Counted from the first letter of the stretch, positions 22,607 to 37,964 are shown. The stretch: 64,000 nucleotides of DNA from Stramonita haemastoma (GCA_030674155.1 CM060335.1:27170097-27234096), one strand, 5' to 3'. Program-made: numbers and translations. The notes: generated from the letters alone by a model not told the origin.

Positions 22607-25271
22607 GTAAGATATTTTCCTCTTCTAGTCGGCTGATCGTTTTTAAAATTATGTCAATCGTATGAATTAATCATAAGAGTATTATTGTAGACTGCATTTT
22701 GAGTTTGTTTGAAAGAAATCGATTTCTGTGCCAAGTTGTTTGAGAGAAAATGGTTTTTATCACGCGTGATACTTTCATTTGTTATTTGTGTAAATAAGTG
22801 TAGAAACTCAAATTGCAACATTGATAGCTTGTTTTGATTCAGATTGAAAGTTTAACCCATCATATTGATGGTACTTATCATTTCGAGGTTTTTCGTACAT
22901 AGAAAATGTTGCTTTCGTCTAAAATTGCCCGATGATAACATTGATGCATCGATGACCGAGTATCATACTGAGTTCAATACTTCCCACTCTGTACTCAGTA
23001 TTTTGAAAGCTCAGTGTCTGCTACTGTGCTGCTGCTGTTGCTACAGAATGAACAGTAGAACTAATGTTGGTATTTTAAGATTTTCAGTATACTGAGATTT
23101 TCAGCTATTTAGTATTTTCTGGTACTCTGAGATTTTCAGCTAGTGTCTGCCTTAGTGAGTTAGACTTTCTCTGTTTCTGTTGGGGGTGTTTATGTTGTTT
23201 CAATGCCTGGTCTTTCTTAGAGAATTGTATGCAAGCACAAGCACACTCACACTGACACAGTAACACACACATACACACTCACTCACTAAGTGAGGGGACG
23301 GGATAGCCTAATGATCAGAACATTGCGCTGGCAATTTGACCACGGGAGTTTGATTCCTGGTCGAGGAGATTTTTCTCCTGGAGTTAACATCAGTGCTGAC
23401 TCCACTCTCTCCAAAAATATTTTGGATGAGACTGTAAACCAAGGCCCCGTGTGTGAACGCACGCAGAACATCTTGCGCACTCGTTAAATCCTGTTCCGCT
23501 TTTCATAAGAGTAGGCTATTGTGTGCCGGTGGGAACAGATAATATTTACATAACTGCATACACACGGGGACAGGATGAAAAAAAGCACATGAGTGCTTAT
23601 TCCATTATCCTCGATGTAAAAGAATTTAAAAAAAAAAATTTAATTTAATAAAATGAGTCACTCACTTATGCACATAACATGTATTGATGTAATGGCATCA
23701 TTACAAGTACATGTAATATATCAGGGTTCGCGCTAGGATTTTTTAAAACCGGTACTGCGAGTTGCCATTTCAGAGACATCTTGACCAACTCCCAAAAATC
23801 GGTCCCCAGAAAATAAAATCCGGTACGTACTGTGAACAAAACAAAACTAATCAGTGAGGGGGTGGGGGAGGGGAGGATTGTTGGGCAGCAAAACTAAATC
23901 TAAATTGAAGGCGAATCTCTCAGACTTTGCCGTGCTGCTGCCACTCGCTTCTTGGGCATGAAGCCACGAAGGAAATAGGATTTTTTTTCTAGCGCCTGTG
24001 CCACTGTCCGTGTCAGTCTGTTGTTTTGCATGGCATCATTCATGTGACTTATATTCTTCTTTCTTGTTTCTATGCTTAGCGCTCATCTAGATCTTTGTTC
24101 AATTTATATTTGGTTTTCGACTCTTCTCTCTGAAAGCAAGCCCAAATTCATAGTTATAGACCCTCGCTTTTCGTAAGAGCAGGCCGTCGTGTGCCGGTGG
24201 GAACGGATTACATTTACAAAACTGCATACACACGGGGACTGGGTGTGAAAAAGCACAGGGGTGCTTATTCCATTATCCTCGATATAAAAGATTAAAAGAA
24301 TACAGAATAAATAAATCTAGGCCCCATTTACTCAATGTGAATGGAAGTCACTGTCATGCCGAGAAGAGCGCGAAGCTCTATTCTTTCACAGTAAAGCTTG
24401 CTGTTCTGCGTGCTAGGCTAATAATGAGGCTGGCGCTAAAGATGTCGGAAGGGGTGGGAAGGGGTAGGTGCGGTAAGCACAGTACAGGCCCATGACAGAC
24501 TGTCAGAAAACGTCACTTCAGACTTTTTTTTTTTGAGACGGAAATCTAATCGGTCACAGGCAAACAGAACCGGTACGCGGTACCGGCTGCTTCGAAAATT
24601 TTCGGTATTCCCTGTTTACAATCGGTAAAATACCGACAATTACCGGTTATCGCGAACCCTGATATATTATATATACATATATATATATACACATACATTC
24701 TGCGTACTGTTATATGATTTATACATTGATGTATTGTGTGAAATTTGGACTGCTCTCCTCAGGGAGAGTGCGTCGCCACAACAGCAGCACCCCACATTAC
24801 TTTATACCCATTAATTTCTTTTCTTTTCCTGTCTACATTCATGTGTAAGTTTTCTAATCAGAATGTTGTTCTTTTTCCTTGTCAACTAGTGTTACATATT
24901 ATAATTTTAGTTTTAAATTACATTTACAATAAAATGAATTTTTAAAAAATGAGATGGATTTGTCTAAGAAAAAGAAGGGTGGTATATCACTAGTAAATGA
25001 TATGCAAGCATTTGACATAGAACCTTGATATCCTTATTCTGTTATCCTCGATATAAAAGAATTAAATAAAATAAATAACTGAAGGACTTACCAGACAGAC
25101 AAATGGATTCAGAGCCAATCGTGACCTAGAGAAATCACTCTGATTCAGATGTCTCAGTATTGATTAAATTATGAATACAGGTCTGCACCCCAAACATCTG
25201 CTTTGTGTGTGTGTATGTGTGAATGTACATGTATGTGTGTGTGTGTGTGTGTGTGTGCGTGCGTGCGTGCA

Positions 25272-25303
<32 letters not shown>

Positions 25304-25896
25304 TGGCGTGCGTGTGTGTTCACGCGCTTATAGTGTGTGAACTGAAGATCATAAAATAGCAAAGTGTTGCTGGTACAGTGGTAGGCCCTTTTAGTTTTAC
25401 ACCTTTTAACTGTTATTATATTAGGAAAAAAGTAACATGACCATGATGATGTACATCTCTCCATGATATATCTATACTAACACTGGTGACACTGACGGTT
25501 TAAAAAATTTCATCTCAAATTCAGATTTTTTTTTTTTTTTTGGGGGGGGGGGGGGTAAAAATCAGACACCTGTCTCATCTTTACATTGAAATGTACAGAG
25601 AATCAGACTTACTACACACATGTGCACATGAGATACTCCACAGAGAGGAGAGAGAGAGAGAGAGATTTTATTTATTTATTCATTTATATCGAGGATAACA
25701 GAATAAGCAATCATGTGCTTTTTTTCATCCGGTCCCCGTGTGCATGCAGTTTTGTAAATATTGTCATCTGTTCCCACCGGCACACGATGGCCTACTCTTA
25801 CGAAAAGCGGAACAGGATTTAACGTGTGCGCAAGATGTTCTGCGTGCGTTCGCACACGGGGCCTCGGTTTAAAGTCTCATCCGAAGGACTAGAGAG

Positions 25897-25958
<62 letters not shown>

Positions 25959-26295
25959 AGGGGGGACGGGTCAGTTGGGGAATGGGTATAAAGATTTCAC
26001 TTTTCAGTCTACACCATTTTTATATATTTTTTTTTGCAACTAAAACGGTGCATGTAAAAGATTTACTATTTAGTAAGTAGTACTAGTATCTATATATATA
26101 TATAAAGTAATGACTTGCATTGCATTCGCAGGTGTGGCAGGTCCCTGCCTGGGACAGAAGCTGATCCTGACTCATGCTCCTGCCTACGTTTCTGTACAAG
26201 AACAGTCCAAGCCACTGTCAGCCAGTGACATGCCCAATGTCATCACTGACACTCTGGGCCTGTCAGACTCTCCTGTACGTGTGTGTGTGTGTGTG

Positions 26296-26373
<78 letters not shown>

Positions 26374-26689
26374 TGGAAAAAAGTTAAAGAGGCAGGGGTT
26401 TTAAGGAGTGATAGGTGTGCACATGTTGTGTAGTGTATCATTTAATGACAAGTATTTTTGTGTGTGCTTTTGTGTTGATGTAATTGACAGAGACTGGGAG
26501 GATAAAAAGAAAAAACACACCCCCACCTCTACCCCTCCTCCCCCCCCAGTTTTTAATAAAGGCCTTATAAAAAAAAATTCAACCAACCAAACCATCGAAA
26601 GATGAGTCATCCAACCAGCCAAGCAAACAAAAACTATCCACATTTGCAAATGATAAGTTTGTGTCTGTGTGCGTCTTTTTCTGAGTGTG

Positions 26690-26760
<71 letters not shown>

Positions 26761-27485
26761 TTTTGTTGTTGTTGTTACAATGTAAGTAAAGGGTCTTTGC
26801 TGACTGCGATGTTACTTGTTAGGTGTGTGTGCAATGTGTGAAGGAGTGCTATGGTTACCTGTGTGAGTGGCTTTGTGAATGTTGGGCTGTTGGTGAACAT
26901 ACTATTCTGGTTTAGAACAATGTATGTAGTTCATGTTTAAAGGCTGTCACCTAATAAATTAATTTCTCAGAAAAGGCTAATCTTCCTGTTGATTTCAGTT
27001 TATTTAGAAAAATAATGATTAGTCTTGCAGAATTTATTTTGATGTTTTAAGATAAGTAAATATATGGATGATAATGTATGTAGAATGACATGCAACATTT
27101 TCTTTGTTACCAAGCATGGATGGTACATCTGCAGCAATGGACTACATGAAATTTAGATGTGAAGTGTTGTTCAGTGTAGGACGTCACAGTTAGCAGCTTT
27201 AGTACTTTAAAACAAATAGAACTATGTTTGATGTTTCTGTTTCCAAACCTGGGACATCACACTTCTTAGGAAAGGATTAATATCAACTGGTATGTAAACA
27301 TTCATGTGTGATGTTTTCCATACCAAAGAGTGGCATGGATCAGATGGCTCACAGCATTGACAGCCACTATGGGGTGTTGGGGTGTGGATGAATTGATGTT
27401 CAAAGACTTTGATGTCAGAAAACATAGACAGTCTGTATTGTAGACTTAAGTTCTTCTTAAGTTGTATAACATTTTCCATATATAT

Positions 27486-27562
<77 letters not shown>

Positions 27563-28582
27563 ATTATACATGTATGTAAATCGAAGGGCAGTATGAATTG
27601 CATAGTTGGGTGCTGTGGACTGACAGTTGTTTGGAATGTTTCCCATTGCAGAAAGCAGCCTGGACAGGCCTGAAATCAGGGTCCCTGTTCAAACGACCCA
27701 AAGCCAATGTGCTGCTGACTGTGGTGACTGCCAAATCCTCCAACCTTGATGTCACACCGCAACATGTGGCTGCTTTCCCTGTAGATGCTGTAAGTATGAT
27801 GTCTTTGTGCAGTACCAATGATCTTACCTTGGATTTCATGGTTGTTTATCAGCCAGATAGCAGATATATGTGTGTCAAATGCTCTGGTAAAATCACTGTA
27901 GGAGAAAGTACTTAAAGAATCACATTGGAAGAAAGAAGTGCATGGTTTGGGGATTGGTGTGGTAGAATATCAAATCTTCAGTGTCAACCATGTTGATAGA
28001 TTACTTTCAGTTCAAACCTCAGACTTTTGAGATCAGCTATTTGGATGCCAGGGGCCTGCCAATATAAATAGCATCCCCAAACTTCTAGATATTATGTGCA
28101 AGGAATTCCCTTTTATCTGTTTGTTTGTTTCTGCCTTGTTCATTTTCTGTCACATTCTTCTTGTCTATTATATGACTTCTTGGTCCATTCTCATGCCTTT
28201 TTTTTATTTTTTAGAAAGACTTAAAAAAAGAAAAGAACAATTTTCTCTCACTCCAAAGTTGGATGCGCCAGGCCTGACTCATCAGGCACATAATGGTAGC
28301 ATGATGCATTTTCCCTATAAATGAGACAGACAACAGTTGCTGTCTGAACATTAGACAAAGAAGAATATCAGCCAGCTAATCATTAATATTTTGCAGTCAC
28401 ACGCTACGTCTTTTCACGTAATGTCACTTCGTAACTGACAACAGTTGACAGATATGGGATTTGTCTTTTTGTGAAGATGACCTGAAACTATTTCTGGTCA
28501 TTGGATAAAGTTTTTACCCTCTTCACCCATCCTTTTTATCTGAAATCAACTCCTTATAAATTTTATGTTGTGTTCTTTGATA

Positions 28583-28672
<90 letters not shown>

Positions 28673-31273
28673 CTGTCCCCCACCCCCTGCCATCTCTACT
28701 TTTCTGTTTAATGATGTTTCAAGATTGTGCTCTGATGGCACAAGCTTGGACACTTTTTTTGAGGCATGGATTTGGAAAGTTAATGAGAAGATGCAATAAA
28801 GGCCTACAACAAATTTGAATTTTTTTTTTTAATTTTTTTTTTTTTTTAAATAATCCAAATATACATTACATTTCAAATGATAGCAACATTTGCAATAAAC
28901 CAAATATATACTACATTCCAAACTATTAAAACTTTCCAATTGAATTAATCGTATACTACTAAGTGATTCAAACATTCAAATGTACATTGCATTCTAAATG
29001 ATTTGAACATTGCAAATGAGCCAAGTTATAATGTTCTCCAAAAGAAACAAAACAAACAAACAACAACAACAACAAAACAAAAACAAACACAAAACAAAAC
29101 AAAAAACAAAACAAAAAACAAAAACAAAAAAAACAAAAAAAAAACACACACAAAGATTTTTACTATTTGTTTGCATGACATAGAGTAACAATTTGCAATA
29201 TATTCAGAGTATGGATATAACAAAATAGATAGAACCAAACAAACAGTCGAAAAAAAAAGAGAAAAAAAAGAAAAAACCATGAAAATAAAAGAGAGTACAC
29301 AGATTACATTTGAGAATACCCCAAGTGAATTTTCAGTTGTTTTACAAAATAAGCAATGTAGCGATGCTAAGTATTACATCAAAAAACAATGCAAAAACAA
29401 AAAAAACAAAACAGTTTCTTCAAAATGTATCTACCCATCATCAACTAGTTGTTTGTAATGTTGCCATTTAGCTGCAAATACACTATAAGTCATGTTTGTT
29501 TTGGCAATATATTCTTTAATTTGATACTGTTTTGTCATATATTTTCTAAAAACCGAAAACATAGGTGCCGCTTTTTGTACTCTACATTTTATATAAAAAT
29601 TTTTGCAGTGATTAGTATTTCGTCTAGTACTTCATCGATCGAGAATCAAATCCAAATAAAATCTGTTCTTTTGACAGCACTAGACCATGTGTATTGGCAC
29701 AATTTTTATGAAGAAAGTTTTGCAATTCTGTCCAAAAATAAGAAGTTTTGCTGCAAGCATAGAATAGATGGTCAACAGTTTCTTTCTCAGAAGTACAGAA
29801 TGTGCATTTATCGTTTTCAACAATTTTCATTTTTTCAAGAATATTATTTGTAGCTAGAATTTTGTGGATCAGTCGTATCTGGAACCATTTCATTTTAATT
29901 TCTTTTATCTTATGTACCTTGTCAAAAACCTTTATCCAATTAAGATCCCTTGGTATTGTTTTGTTCCACTTGTCACAACACTTTGGCAGAATGTTGTCTG
30001 CAACCAGAATATCATAATAAGGGCGTGTTCCTTTTTTGACAGTCAAAATCAAGTTCAAAGCCTTTTGGAGGTTGTTTGATGTATTATTATCCATATTAAT
30101 ACCCGTTGTACGAATATACCTTTTAATTGCTTGAACACAGCCTAGATATGTAATAACATTTGTCCTGATATTATATTTCTCCTTAAAAAGGTCGTACGTC
30201 AAAAAAATTCCATTTTCGTCAACTAAATCTGCAATTCGATATATATCTTTTTCTATCCATTCCTTTACACGAAAAAAGTTTCCACCAACTTTAATATTTT
30301 CATTATAAAATATGTTTTCAGCCAAAAGATCTTCAGAATTAACAATTTTGACTTTCCTGCCAAACATTTTGTATGCATGGAATGTGTCAATCCAGAATGT
30401 GTTTGAACATTTTCTCCTAATGGGTATAAAGTAGCTATATTACAAGTTTGAATTTTTGTTTTACTTGTTCAAGCTCTTGTGTTGAATAGCAAGAACAGTA
30501 CATTTTTCTCAGATGTAGAACTCTTTTGTTAACTCTTTCTCCACCAAGTTTCTGACTGAAGACCTCTCTTCAGTACAGTATTTTTCAGCACTGTTACTGA
30601 TTTCCCAGTGTTCAGTCTGTCTGAAAACTGGGTCAGGGGTGTGTATGTCTATCACAATGCACAAGTCATTGAGATATTAAACCTGGTTACTGTATGAAAA
30701 AGTCAAAACAGACATTTTTTACCAATAATTTTGTTGTTGACTAAAGTCACATATGGCGGCGAAACAGTTAATTATTTTAGGTCAAACAGTAAATTTGCCA
30801 ATGGGTGAAGATGTGCCTCGGTTTAGGATGAAACTTTTTCTCCTTTTTTTTTTGGTCATCCACTAACAATGACATTTTGGCAGGTAGATTGCCTGAAATT
30901 TGACCCATGAACTTTTCTATGACCTGTTTGTTTCCCTTCAGGACATGCCACTGCTGGACCTGAGTCCAGTGATGAACCGAATCCAGTCCTCCTTCCTGGA
31001 GCATGACCCCCTCATGCTGGACTTGATGGCTGATGCTAATGTGAGTCTTGACCACTGTGCTAGTTAGTGTCTGTGTTGTGTGTGTGTGTGCGTGTGTATG
31101 TGTGTGTGTGGGGGGGTGTTGTGTGTGTGGTTTGGGTGTGTGTATGTGTGTTTTGGTGTGTGTGTGTGTGTGGTTTGTGTGTGTTTTGTGGTGTGTGTGT
31201 GTGTGGTTTGTGTGTGTGCATGTGCGTGTGTATGTGTGTGTGGTTTGTGTGTGTATGTGTGTGTGTGTGTGTA

Positions 31274-31314
<41 letters not shown>

Positions 31315-31319
31315 ATGTG

Positions 31320-31350
<31 letters not shown>

Positions 31351-31376
31351 TGTGTGTGTGTGTGTGGTTTGTGTGT

Positions 31377-31424
<48 letters not shown>

Positions 31425-31462
31425 TTTGTGTGTGTATGTGTGTGTGTGTGTTGTGTGTGTGT

Positions 31463-31526
<64 letters not shown>

Positions 31527-33254
31527 ATTTTGTTGTGTGTATGTGTGTGTGTTTTGTTGTGTGTATATGTGTGTGTTTTGTTGTGTGTGTGGTTGTGGTG
31601 TGTGTGTGTGCCTTGTGTGTGTGTGTGTGTGTGTGTGTGTTTTGTGTGTGTGTGTGTGTGTGTGTGTGCAGGCAGTCTAAATATATCTCACAGATCAAGA
31701 ACTACAGCCAATTATAGTGTGTTTTCATGGTATTGCTACAGGTTATTTTGTTCAAGATGGAAATTTTGAGGGTGCATAGTCTTAGCAGGAAAGATATGGG
31801 GATGGGGTATTTACCTTTGACGGTTTGCATGTGAAATTTTTCTGTACTTTGCTGCTATGATCCATGCAGAAGTCAGATGTGTTGGGCTTGACTTGTCAGG
31901 CACTTAATGGCAGCGTAGCACATTTGTGCTCATGTGACAGGCAACAATGTAATGGCAGCGTAGCACATTTTTGCTCATGTGACAGGCAACAATAAATGCT
32001 GTTTGAGCGTTCAATGACAAATACGATCATCTGAATGTACTGTCAGGTACACAATGGGAATGGTTTGAAAACTATGAAAAAGAAGTGGTAGTGTCACTTA
32101 AAACAGATGATAACAAGATTCAAGATTTAATACGCCTTTGACCCCTCTTGGGGCACAGAGGATTTCAATTAACAAAATTAAGTGTAACATGTATAATTTG
32201 CATTAACAAAATACATTGACAACACTGCATTTGACAGAGCTAGAAATGTATGTAGTCAACCTTATGTATGCACAGCACCAGTAAGTTTTACTGTTTAGCA
32301 CAGCAGTGTTAGGCAGATTCCTTTTTAAAGCAAGGAGATCCTGTCTCCCTTCCAGGCATTTGACGTGAACACGCCCAACGAGGTGTTCCGCAAGCTGCCC
32401 AGCTCCATGAGGTCTCTGGCTGACCGCCTGCTGGACCACGACTCCGTGCTGTCCAGGGTCAGCGCAGGGTCACTGAACCGTAGCCACCCCCATGACCTCA
32501 CCTTGATGGCAGAATTGCAAATGGTCGACCACGTCCTGAACACTGTGAGTTTGGGAGTTAAATGTCTGTGTGTGTGAAGGGGGAGGGGGGTGGAGGGGGG
32601 GGATAGAGAGGGTAAGTGTTGTGGTGATGGTGTGTGTGTATGTGTGTGTGTGTTTGAGTGTGATTCACTCTCAGAGGGAAAAAAGGAGAAGAGAGAATGT
32701 GTGTGTGTGTGTGTGCATATGTGTGCATCCTCAATTTTATGTCTGTTCACTTGAAATGATATTAGACTAGAGGGGGAAGGGGGATAATGAGATGAGGGCT
32801 TTAGACAAGGGAGACAAGTGTTGGTATTAAAAGATTTTGTGTGTGCCAAAATTCTGATTCCAAACAGTGCAAACAATACGTTGCAAAAACATGTAAAGAA
32901 ACACAGATAGAACAAAAACGGAATAACTGAACACTATGCTACAAGTGGAACCTGTATAATCGCAAATCATTCTGACAGTAACACTGTTACAGTCTCAGGG
33001 GTATAGTTTACAAAAAAAGAAATTATTAGAGACTGCATCAGAGACAGAGCTATCTCACATAAGAAGTCTGGATTTTATCTTGAAAAGGAACTTTTTTAAG
33101 CACAAATATTGGTGTGCATGCATGTGTGTGTATGTGTGTGTGTGTGTGTGTGCGTGCATGCGTGCATGCGTGCGTGTGTGTACGCGCAAATGCGTGTGAG
33201 TGTGTGTGGTGTGTGTGTGTGTGCACGCACATGCGCACGCGTGCGTGTGTGTGT

Positions 33255-33314
<60 letters not shown>

Positions 33315-34687
33315 GAAAAACACCATTCTAAGTATGGATACGTGTGTGTCTCATTGTGTGTAGGGGGGGTAGTATTTGTGCAGGTATCTGAACATGGATG
33401 AATTCATTTGTTTTATTTGAGCATCTTTTTTTATATTTTATAGCGGTTATTGTTATCTTTTTTTTAGATTCTCTCAATATGTATTATATATGTCAATTAA
33501 AGACTGATGAGAGGACAACACCAGTGCCAGTACAAATATTCTATGTAATTCATACATCAATATCATTCTTTTTTTTTTTTTCATTTCCTCTGCTAGAGCT
33601 CTGAGGTGCACCGATAGTGAGCTTTGGTGTAGGCATCCTATTTTTACCCACCATAAAGGCAGCCAGCTGCATTCCGACTTGCATAAATGATAATTTCCCA
33701 TTGAAAACGGTGACATTTGCAGCTGAAAGAAGGGGAGGGCAGGAAGAGGGGAAAGGCTCCAGACCTGTTCTCCTTCATCATCTCTGGACTGCCAGCTGTG
33801 TCCGAGGCCCATGGGGCCCACTCCCAGCAGACCAAGGATGCCCACACCATGGTCTCCCAGTTCATCGATGCGGTGAGTCAGGATCAGGGGGAGAAAAATG
33901 GTTTTATTTTTTAAAAAGAGAAAGAAAGAAAAAGGTTTATTTAAAAGATAAATTTTATGTGTGTGTGTGTGTGTGTTACTTATATTTTTTGTGCCTCTTA
34001 TTTTATTTTGTGTTTTGTTTTTTGTTGCTATGATGTAAAGCGCTTTGTGGTAGCCCTGTAAAGGGGAAGGAAAGCGCTCAAGAAATGTTCCATCATTATG
34101 AGTAGTAATTAATAATTCTCTCCCATGCCTAGGTAGGATACACCTGGCCTGACTTTTTAGAAGGCGCTTAATTAATGTCAGTGCAATGCATTTTTGCTAA
34201 TATAACGGTTGACAGTAGTTGCTGTCTGAGCATTTGACGATAATGGAGAACAGTTTTTTAAAGCAAAAAAAAAGGGGGGGGGGGGGGGGGGGGGGATATG
34301 AGACTGAAGGAAGAAGGGGTGGTGAGGAGAGTCTAAGAAAGATTCTTTTGAGTGATTTTATTCATGCTAACTATAGTTAGGTTAGTTAAACAAAAACCTT
34401 AAAATATAAATTTTTTTTGTTTTTTTAACCAAACCCTGATGACAATAAAAATGCCTTCCCCCCCCCCCCCCCCCCTTCCCTATATTAAAAACCAAAAATG
34501 GGAAGGAAAAAAAAAGGAAGAAAATGTCAAAGCAAAGACAAAGCAAAAACAGAAACAAAACAAGACATGCAGAAATTAGACTGGAGAAGCTTTAGGAATG
34601 CACATTAGAGCTCCTGACATTCCTTCCTGTTTGCCATGGCTGGGTTTTTACATTTTCACTTTATTTGAATTTTTTCCTCATTCAAAC

Positions 34688-34756
<69 letters not shown>

Positions 34757-37700
34757 CATAGTGTGCTGAAGGGTGGATGGTGGTGTTGCAGGTGACCCAA
34801 GACTTCAAGCAGCTGTATAAGGACAATGTGGTGGTGGAGGTGCTGTCAGTTCCTGCCCCTGAGAAGACCCTGGTGCGCAAGGCTCGCAGCCTGATGCAGG
34901 CTCCTCCCAGCTCCACGCCTGCTCCTGTGAGTTCTTGGTCTTTAGGTCGCGGAGAAGGGAATATGCTCTGCTGTGCTTTTTGACATCCATCCCCATGTAG
35001 GGGGCGGGATAGCTCAGTGGTCAGAGCGCTTGCTTTCCCCCACTCAAGTTAAGTAGCGTCAAGCGGGGTTACCAGTTGGATGGGTGACCGTTTGTGCACC
35101 TTGGCTTCAGTACAGTTCCCCCCAGTTCACCCAGCTGTAAATGGGTACCTGCCCTCTTTAGGGTCAGGGAAGGTAAAGCAGTGAGGGAGAGGAGATGGGT
35201 GCCGCCCTCAACATGCTGGCCCCTAGAGAAGCGGAGGTCTCTGACACCTTGCTCCCCTATGACCTTATTTCCCTTTAGCACCCATTTATAACATAACCCT
35301 GTAGTGCCCATTAGCGCCCACAAACCATGTGCTTATTATGGGGGCTGCCATTGTTGTTTACATAAACGAGACCCTCGCAGGAGTTGCTGCCTTTGTGTGA
35401 ACAAGATGCTGCCATGTTCTGAACTTTACTGTATTCAAATGGGTACGGTTTTAACCGCCGCAGCTGGCCGTAACAGCACCTGCTGCTAGATTCCGTTGCA
35501 GCCGTAGCCGGCCGTTGGTCCTGACCACGTGGGCAGTACTTTTCCATCACACACATCCCTCGTGGTTCTCACACAATGTTTCTGAAATTTGGTGGGGCGA
35601 TGCAGGGAAGGTTTCAGATGGTGCCAGTGATAAATTTAGACCACTAACAGTGTGTACTTGGGAGGGAAGGAAGAAAGCAAGGCTGGCGATAGAAACGCCT
35701 TTCACTCATAGCGCGTGGCGAAAAAAAATGGCGTCTTCGTTGGTAGCAGACGATTCATCTAACTAACTAGACAATAAAATGAACGTGTTTGCATTGGAAG
35801 TAGAAAAAATTCAATGATAAATATTAAGTGAGTCAGATATAAAAAGCTGACAGGGGAGAAGAGAAAGGAAATAACGCAGTTAGAGAGAAGAATGACCCTG
35901 ACTACACGGCACATTCCTGCAAGCGTGGCGACCTGTGCTACCCACACGCTGTGGAGAAATTTGACCTGGGGGGGGGAGGGGAGGGGGGAGGTCCGTAGCA
36001 TAAACGCCAGAAAATGTGATGCCTTTTGTCTATTTTCTAGTTAATACCACACTTTTTATTTGAAACTCAACGGACAGATTTGCTGATGACGAAAATAGCG
36101 AGAAGGAAAAGAAAATAGATCTCCAGTCTGCCAAGGTGCCAGGTACACCCCCCCGACACATCCACATTTTGTGCTTTCTGTGATGAGATGTGTCCCTGTG
36201 CCATCACTATGACTACTTTAAAGGCTATCACGATTAAAATTTTGTAGAATTACAGAAGTTCTGTGTTGTTTCATGTTTGTCACACCTGTGTGGTGACACT
36301 GGTGACAATGTGACACTTATGTACAATATTACACTTCTGTGCACTTAACAAACATGTGTTAAGACATAGACATCTGAAATGCAGTATATAGGTAAGATAT
36401 TGATTGAATATTCCTTGTTTTCAAAAGACAGAAAACCAGTTAAACAAAAAGTATGCCTCATCAAGACATATAAAACAACAGGTGTTATGAGGACATTGTG
36501 TGACACATCCTTGAAGTACAATTGCACACAAACATTAATAAACACGTTAGCTAGGCATCAGTTCTTTATTCAACACTTACATGTATGGATTTGTGTCTAT
36601 TCCATATATATTTTGCTGGTTTATTGTATACAACATACTTTTACCTGTGATTGGTGACAAATAAGGTGACAACGACATGACATTTTGTGACCAGACATGT
36701 AAACTTGCCTTAAAATGCAAGTACAAAGATATATCTAGCTTGTGACAAAATTTCAGCTTGATAGCTTGTCATGCACACAGACAATTGTCTCAGGAGTAGA
36801 CTATGTCAGTTTGGGGTAGAAAACTTTAAAAGAATTCAAAATCTACAGGCAGTTTAGCTCTGTAGAATTCAACAACAAGAGGGTTAAGCAAATTATGAAT
36901 TTTTAAAGCTTGCTAAATTAATCTTGTATGGGCAATGGTTAGAATGGCTGCTAAGAGAGGGTTTTGACGCCTATAGAGCAGATTTAAAGGCTTTTTCCAT
37001 TGGAATATTGTTAAGACTGATCAAGTAGATGGGGCAGTGTGGCCTAGATATGTGGTTTACAAGTTTGATGGAAGAGATCATGATTGCTAAACCGATAGCA
37101 AAAAAATGATGTCATGATTCAATATTTTTGGGGGGGGGGGGCAGTAAACAACTGCATGAATGCAAAAGCACCTGGCCCAGTGTGTACTTTATTTATTGCA
37201 GAATGCAGGAAATTACATTTTTTGCAGTAAAAGATAGTATAAATATATTTAATCGGTTTTTTGTGTAGTGACTATTGAAAGTTGTAAAAATTACTTCCCT
37301 TTGACACAAGTTTCACAATGAATGAACTGTGTGACCTCGGGGGGGATAAAGGGGGATGGGACACCTACCTTTACCCTTTTTACCTTGCCTTTATCCCCAT
37401 GTATGCAGTTTTATCAATTATGTCATCTGTTCCCTTCGGCACACAATGGCTTACTTTTCCGAAAAACGGAACAGGTTTTAACATGCGTGCAAGATGCTCT
37501 TTGTGTGTTCACACACGGGGCCTCGGTTTATAGTCTCAACCAACTCCTGCTTCTGTTAAGTTCTTTGGCTTTGCCTTCATGTGTTGGGTTTTTTGTTTGT
37601 TTTTTTGTTGTTCTTTTTAATGGTGGATCTGTTCAAGCATGATTTTAGGAAACATTTTTTTAAAATGATTTTTTGTTTATTTAAGTGATTGATTGTACTA

Positions 37701-37964
37701 ATGATTTGGAAGATGTGTTTTTTTTATTGTGATAGATCTGTGTAGATTTGATATTTGGTATTTTTTTTTATAAATTAACGCTGTTAAATTTTTTTTGTTA
37801 TTTTGTTTTGATTCTTTTTATGAGTTTGGTGTGTTTCGATTTCTGAAGTAAGTAGATTAAATCTTGCCCTTTTTTTTTTCTTTATAATATCATATATGAA
37901 ACAACAGATATGGATGCATGAGTTGCATGCATAGACACATTCCATTACACACACAACCATGCAT

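Noticed and set aside
35290..35770. Nested gene start or alternative promoter in ATP6AP2 intron 7
   Set aside because: The ATG at about 35728 opens only 12 codons, and no donor or following exon could be supported.
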